Translations under genes and position numbers: made by a program
In this document: positions 6,935-10,000 of the stretch, piece after piece
Layout of the letters: each line of letters begins with the position of its first letter
Position numbering within the stretch: the first letter of the stretch is position 1
Origin: Flavobacterium sp.
GTDB lineage: Bacteria; Bacteroidota; Bacteroidia; Flavobacteriales; Flavobacteriaceae
DNA length: 10,000 nucleotides
Direction of reading: 5' to 3'
Assembly: GCF_020217025.1 (NCBI RefSeq)
Contig: NZ_JAIWOF010000108.1
Coordinates: forward strand, 1-10,000
The notes under the pieces: generated by a model
Database searches by the model: none
Told to the model about the DNA's origin: nothing
The model's input: the letters and a program-made list of their open reading frames with translations, nothing else

Positions 6935-7618
6935 ATGAAAAAAATTACCATAGCAATAGACGGTTTTTCGTCAACAGGAAAAAGCACATTAGCTAAGCAA
7001 TTGGCTGCAGCATTAGGTTACGTTTATGTAGATACTGGCGCGATGTATCGTGCAGTGGCTTATTTTGCCATGCAACATAATTTGGTTTCTGAAACGCATT
7101 TAGATGCAGCAGGTTTGGTGGCGCAATTACCGAATATCAATTTGCGATTTCAATTCAATCCTGCTTTAGGATTTGCTGAAATGTACTTAAACAACGAGAA
7201 CATCGAAAACCAAATCAGAACCATCGAAGTTTCGCGTATGGTAAGTAAAGTAGCAGAGATTTCAGAAGTGCGTGCAAAATTAGTCGAACAACAACAAGCC
7301 ATGGGTAAAGACAAAGGCATTGTGATGGATGGAAGAGACATCGGAACCGTAGTTTTCCCTGATGCCGATTTGAAATTATTCATGACAGCAAGTTCAAAAA
7401 CCAGAGCCCAACGTAGATTTGATGAGTTAGTAGAAAAAGGACAACACATTACTTTCGATGATGTACTTCAAAACGTAGAAGAACGCGATTATATCGATAC
7501 GCACAGAGAAGATTCTCCTTTAGTGAAAGCGGATGATGCTATTGAAGTCGACAATTCAAGCTTGACCAAAAAAGAACAATTTGAATTGGTTTTGAATCTA
7601 GTAAAGGAAAAATTATAA
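6935..7618 (+). CDS. cmk: (d)CMP kinase (cytidylate kinase)
   Basis: Cmk transfers phosphate from ATP to CMP or dCMP, feeding the CTP and dCTP pools for RNA, DNA and phospholipid synthesis. The protein has 227 residues, the usual length for a bacterial Cmk. The P-loop is D9-G-F-S-S-T-G-K16-S-T, with the F-S-S-T variant that I associate with Bacteroidota. It is followed by Y-V-D-T-G-A-M-Y-R-A (about 30-39), the conserved nucleotide-monophosphate-binding helix. M-D-G-R-D-I-G-T-V-V-F-P-D-A (residues 131-144) is the second Cmk signature, with Arg134 and Asp135. The lid and C-terminal part contain R-R-F-D-E-L and E-E-R-D-Y-I-D-T-H-R-E-D-S-P-L, rich in the arginines that contact phosphates. The protein is complete. 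It probably depends on upstream transcription from porQ or the small membrane-protein gene, since no good promoter box fits in the short gap before it. Confidence 0.97.
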   Translation: MKKITIAIDGFSSTGKSTLAKQLAAALGYVYVDTGAMYRAVAYFAMQHNLVSETHLDAAGLVAQLPNINLRFQFNPALGFAEMYLNNENIENQIRTIEVSRMVSKVAEISEVRAKLVEQQQAMGKDKGIVMDGRDIGTVVFPDADLKLFMTASSKTRAQRRFDELVEKGQHITFDDVLQNVEERDYIDTHREDSPLVKADDAIEVDNSSLTKKEQFELVLNLVKEKL

Positions 7619-7639
7619 ATAACCTAAACAAATAACAGC

Positions 7640-8104
7640 ATGAAATTTTTAAGCAATTCTTTAAAAGTGACTTTTGTATTAATGTCTATTTTATTTTTAA
7701 ATGGATGTAGTAGTGATGACGAAAGTGACAAAACAACCGCAAATATTGAAGGTGTTTGGCAATTAGGAAGAATGTATGGAAAAGCAAATTACAATGGAGT
7801 AAATACTAATTTAGAAGGTGATTCTGAAGGAACAATGGAGTTCAAAACTGATGGAACTTATGACAATGATGTTATTAGTGCTTACATAACTGTTTCGATT
7901 CCTTCTATGAATTATTCTGAAACAACACCAATCGAAGCTTCTTCAACTTCGGGTGAATATTTTTATGACGTAACAACAGATAATTTAGAAATCGACGGAG
8001 AAATGTCAAAAGTTGTGGTTTTGAATGCTAATTACATGAAAATTAAAACATTAATCAACGATAGTGGTGTAACAGGCGAACTTTTTTCCGAATATCATCG
8101 ATAA
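7640..8104 (+). CDS. Lipocalin-like lipoprotein, probably surface-exposed
   Basis: This is a 154-residue secreted lipoprotein. The N-terminal hydrophobic segment ends in the lipobox L-N-G-C with Cys23. The residues directly after it are S-S-D-D-E, resembling the acidic lipoprotein export signal that sends Bacteroidota lipoproteins to the outer leaflet of the outer membrane. The mature part starts I-E-G-V-W-Q-L-G and contains G-T-M-E-F-K-T-D-G-T-Y. This is the G-x-W ... F-x-x-D-G-x-y pattern of small lipocalin-like domains common in Flavobacteriia. No catalytic motif is visible and no ligand can be named. The gene follows cmk by 21 bases and precedes the shared terminator, so it is probably the last gene of the porQ-cmk transcript. 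Lipocalin-like is a fold inference from sequence pattern; hypothetical lipoprotein is the safe name. Confidence 0.82.
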   Translation: MKFLSNSLKVTFVLMSILFLNGCSSDDESDKTTANIEGVWQLGRMYGKANYNGVNTNLEGDSEGTMEFKTDGTYDNDVISAYITVSIPSMNYSETTPIEASSTSGEYFYDVTTDNLEIDGEMSKVVVLNANYMKIKTLINDSGVTGELFSEYHR

Positions 8105-8115
8105 TATAACCTATT

Positions 8116-8149
8116 AAAAAAGCTGTCACTTTAAAATGACAGCTTTTTT
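8116..8149. terminator. Bidirectional terminator between converging genes
   Basis: A 13-bp stem (AAAAAAGCTGTCA at 8116-8128 against its complement at 8137-8149) closes a loop of CTTTAAAA. On the plus strand it ends in a run of T (8144-8151); on the minus strand the A-run at 8116-8121 becomes the U-run. It lies 11 bases after the lipoprotein stop and directly abuts the mlaD stop codon (8152-8150), so one structure can serve both converging transcripts. Confidence 0.92.
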
Positions 8150-9121
8150 TTAATTTACTTTTGCTTTCTCCTTCGCTTGTTTCTTAAAATAACCTCTAAA
8201 CAAGAAATTGTGTTTCAAGGCTTCTAAATCTTCATTTAGTTTGATGCTCGCTTTGTTGATGTTTGTAATGGTTGAGTCTATTTTTTGTACCAATTTTGGA
8301 TCATTCGAAAGGTAGTTTAAAGCGCCTTTTCCTTCTTTAACATTGGTAATGGTACCATTTAAATTAGTCACTACTTTATCAATTTCATTACTTGATTTCT
8401 CTAAATTGATTATAATTTTCTTCATTCTATTCGCCACAACCGTATCGTTTAATGTACCGATAACATTGTCTTTTCGATTTAATTCATTGATTAATTTATT
8501 CAAACTAGCTACCGATTCTGAAGTTCCTTTACTTGTAATGCGTAAATACTTCATCGTCTCTTGAAGATTTTTCGACATTATCGTATCGCGAATTAACATT
8601 CCAACCGTTCCTTTTCCTTGTGTGATTTCTTGTGTGATTTTTAATAAATCGGCGGTTAACATAGCCGCATTTTCATTGGTTACATTTAAAGTCTCAAGCA
8701 TCGCATCGGTTCCAATTCGGCTATAGGATTGAATGGTGTCGCCATTTTCAACTTTTTTAGCAACTCCTTTTCCAGGAATAATATTGATAATCATGTTGCC
8801 CACCAAACCATCGGAACTAATGGTAGCAATCGCATTTTTCTTGATGTGTTCCATTATTTTGTTATCGATAATCATGTGTACACTAATAGTTGTGTCGTTA
8901 ATCATTTCGATTTCTTTTACGGTGCCAATATCAATTCCAGCATAGCGAACGTTATTTCCAGGTTGCAATCCGTTTACATTGACAAAAGTGGCTTTCAAAT
9001 GTGAGGTATTACCAAACATATTTTGCTTGTTTCCAATAAAATAAATGGCAGCTAAAAACACTAATGTTCCAATGATAACAAAGATTCCGAGTTGTATTTT
9101 TTGAGAATTTGATTTTTCCAT
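8150..9121 (-). CDS. mlaD: MlaD family protein (MCE domain), lipid-transport substrate-binding component
   Basis: This is the inner-membrane-anchored, periplasmic lipid-binding subunit of an Mla-type ABC transporter, 323 residues long. It has one N-terminal transmembrane helix (about residues 10-29, IQLGIFVIIGTLVFLAAIYF). The MCE/MlaD domain at about 40-117 contains the signature G-L-Q-P-G-N-N-V-R-Y-A-G-I-D-I-G-T-V. A long C-terminal region (about 140-310) is mostly amphipathic helix with N-x-x-I/L repeats, which in MCE proteins helps form the central hydrophobic channel of a ring. It is longer than E. coli MlaD (about 180 residues), as is usual for Bacteroidota homologues. It is the last gene of mlaE-mlaF-mlaD, with 8 bases between the mlaF stop and this ATG. 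No mlaC or mlaB gene is adjacent within the window. Confidence 0.93.
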   Translation of the reverse strand: MEKSNSQKIQLGIFVIIGTLVFLAAIYFIGNKQNMFGNTSHLKATFVNVNGLQPGNNVRYAGIDIGTVKEIEMINDTTISVHMIIDNKIMEHIKKNAIATISSDGLVGNMIINIIPGKGVAKKVENGDTIQSYSRIGTDAMLETLNVTNENAAMLTADLLKITQEITQGKGTVGMLIRDTIMSKNLQETMKYLRITSKGTSESVASLNKLINELNRKDNVIGTLNDTVVANRMKKIIINLEKSSNEIDKVVTNLNGTITNVKEGKGALNYLSNDPKLVQKIDSTITNINKASIKLNEDLEALKHNFLFRGYFKKQAKEKAKVN

Positions 9122-9129
9122 TACTAAAA

Positions 9130-9876
9130 CTATTTAAAAAATGCTTGCACTTTTGGATCGGTTGAACTGGCTAATTCGTCAAACGTTCCTTCTATATAAT
9201 TTACACCGTCAATCAATAAAATCATGCGATTGGCAATGACTTTCGCACAATCCACATCATGCGTAATGATAATCGAAGACGTGTTGTATTGTTTTTGTAT
9301 TGAATTCATCAAAAGTACAATTTCTTTTGATGTAATTGGATCTAAACCGGTTGTGGGTTCGTCATATAAGATGATTTTTGGTTTTAAAATTAAGGTTCTG
9401 GCCAAAGCAATTCTTCGTTTCATACCGCCTGAAAGTTCGTTCGGCATCAAATCAATTGCATGAGCTAAACCAACGCTTTCTAAAGCTTCCATCACTAAAG
9501 GCGTAGTATCTTCAATAACGCCAAATTTTTTAGTATGACGACGCAACGGAAATTCTAAATTCTCACGAACGGACATCGAATCGTACAACGCACTTCCTTG
9601 AAATAAAAACCCGATTTCGGTGCGTAATTCGTCTAAATCTTCTTGTTCTAGGTTGTTGATTTCTTCATTCATCACTAAAATCGAACCGCTATCGGGTTGT
9701 TCTAAGCCAATCACACATTTAATCATCACCGATTTTCCCGAACCCGATTTTCCCATCACCACTAAATTTTCTCCTTCAAAGAGTTCCAAATCGAAACCAT
9801 TCAAAACTACATTGCTACCAAATTGTTTGTGCAAATCTTTGATGGTGATAATCGCTTTTTTTGTTGGAGTTGTCAT
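9130..9876 (-). CDS. mlaF: ABC transporter ATP-binding protein, MlaF family
   Basis: This 248-residue cytosolic ATPase powers the Mla lipid transporter. All ABC motifs are present: Walker A G-K-S-G-S-G-K-S at 42-49 (Lys48), Q-loop Gln93 in F-L-F-Q-G-S-A-L-Y-D-S, signature L-S-G-G-M at 148-152, Walker B I-I-L-Y-D172-E173, D-loop G-L-D-P, and switch His206 in I-T-H-D. The F-Q-G-S-A-L-Y-D-S-M-S-V-R-E-N segment and the signature L-S-G-G-M-K-R-R are typical of the MlaF/Ttg2A group rather than of general importers. The ATG (9876-9874) lies 2 bases after the mlaE stop, so translation is probably coupled. The mlaE product is the expected membrane partner and the mlaD product the periplasmic one. Confidence 0.95.
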   Translation of the reverse strand: MTTPTKKAIITIKDLHKQFGSNVVLNGFDLELFEGENLVVMGKSGSGKSVMIKCVIGLEQPDSGSILVMNEEINNLEQEDLDELRTEIGFLFQGSALYDSMSVRENLEFPLRRHTKKFGVIEDTTPLVMEALESVGLAHAIDLMPNELSGGMKRRIALARTLILKPKIILYDEPTTGLDPITSKEIVLLMNSIQKQYNTSSIIITHDVDCAKVIANRMILLIDGVNYIEGTFDELASSTDPKVQAFFK

Positions 9877-9878
9877 GG

Positions 9879-10000
9879 CTATAAATCGTAAAAAATGTTC
9901 GTTACAAAAACCGCTACAAAGTCAATAATAAAAAGCAACATAGAAGTATAAACTACCGCTGCATTTGCTGCTTTTCCTACGCCAGCCGTACCTTTTTTAC
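9879..10000 (-). CDS. mlaE: ABC transporter permease, MlaE family, C-terminal end (runs off right edge)
   Basis: Only about 40 C-terminal codons are in the window, ending with TAG at 9881-9879. They read G-T-A-G-V-G-K-A-A-N-A-A-V-V, followed by a hydrophobic helix (M-L-L-F-I-I-D-F-V-A-V-F-V-T) and a short F-Y-D-L tail. The G-V-G-x-A-A/T-x-x-A/S-V-V motif followed by a last helix with I-I-D is the typical C-terminus of MlaE-type permeases, the inner-membrane subunit that sits with MlaF and the MlaD ring. The position directly upstream of mlaF fits the common mlaE-mlaF-mlaD order. The remainder, and any upstream gene of this operon, is outside the window. Confidence 0.88.
   Translation of the reverse strand, partial: KKGTAGVGKAANAAVVYTSMLLFIIDFVAVFVTNIFYDL

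Noticed and set aside
6745..6987. Minus-strand open frame of 80 codons across the end of the small membrane-protein gene, the repeat and the cmk start.
   Set aside because: It spans three unrelated elements, and its middle (H-E-D-A-K-A-L-S) is simply a reading of the repeat. This is the typical spurious ORF such repeats create.
7150..7449. Minus-strand open frame of 99 codons inside cmk.
   Set aside because: It lies wholly antisense within a well-conserved kinase gene and has no start context or recognisable domain.
9620..9928. Plus-strand open frame of 102 codons over the 5' part of mlaF.
   Set aside because: It is antisense to the Walker A region of a clear ABC ATPase; the composition follows the opposite strand.
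1..10000. CRISPR arrays, tRNA/rRNA genes, insertion sequences, phage or defence genes.
   Set aside because: I saw no regularly spaced repeats, cloverleaf sequences, transposase motifs or terminal inverted repeats. All larger frames are accounted for by envelope or housekeeping families.

Overview
The window looks like a chromosomal segment of a member of the Flavobacteriia (phylum Bacteroidota), most likely Flavobacterium or a close relative. The reasons are low G+C coding sequence (about 33-43% in the lines I counted), -7 promoter boxes of the TAnnTTTG type, weak or absent Shine-Dalgarno sites, a PorQ gene (a component of the Bacteroidota-specific type IX secretion system), a lipoprotein with an acidic Ser/Asp-rich stretch directly after its lipid-bearing cysteine, and proteins that read as typical flavobacterial forms of Lon, Cmk and the Mla importer. 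Genus is inference; no rRNA or tRNA is present to anchor it.

Layout, left to right. Positions 1-344 (minus) hold the N-terminal part of an alpha/beta hydrolase that runs off the left edge. It diverges from a plus-strand series that fills 493-8104: an M48 zinc metalloprotease lipoprotein, a hairpin terminator, a UMF1/Atg22-like MFS transporter, the ATP-dependent protease Lon, a second strong terminator, the T9SS protein PorQ, a very AT-rich 144-residue membrane protein of unknown function, cytidylate kinase (Cmk), and a lipocalin-like surface lipoprotein. A bidirectional terminator at about 8116-8149 ends this series. It also ends the converging minus-strand operon mlaE (partial, right edge) - mlaF - mlaD, which encodes an ABC lipid-transport system.

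Functionally this is a cell-envelope and housekeeping neighbourhood. Two systems handle protein quality (M48 lipoprotein in the envelope, Lon in the cytosol), PorQ belongs to outer-membrane protein export, MlaEFD moves lipids between membranes, and Cmk supplies (d)CDP. The transporter and the alpha/beta hydrolase have no assignable substrate.

Nothing here looks like a defence island, a mobile element or a new multi-gene system. The most atypical stretch is 6435-6934, between porQ and cmk. Its small membrane-protein gene has about 17-18% G+C over 360 counted bases and is followed by a short repeat-like sequence. Two compact terminator/promoter overlaps (1327-1359 and 5313-5381) are the other structures worth checking. 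No gene-free stretch exceeds 300 bases; the longest are 345-492 and 2673-2822, both described below.
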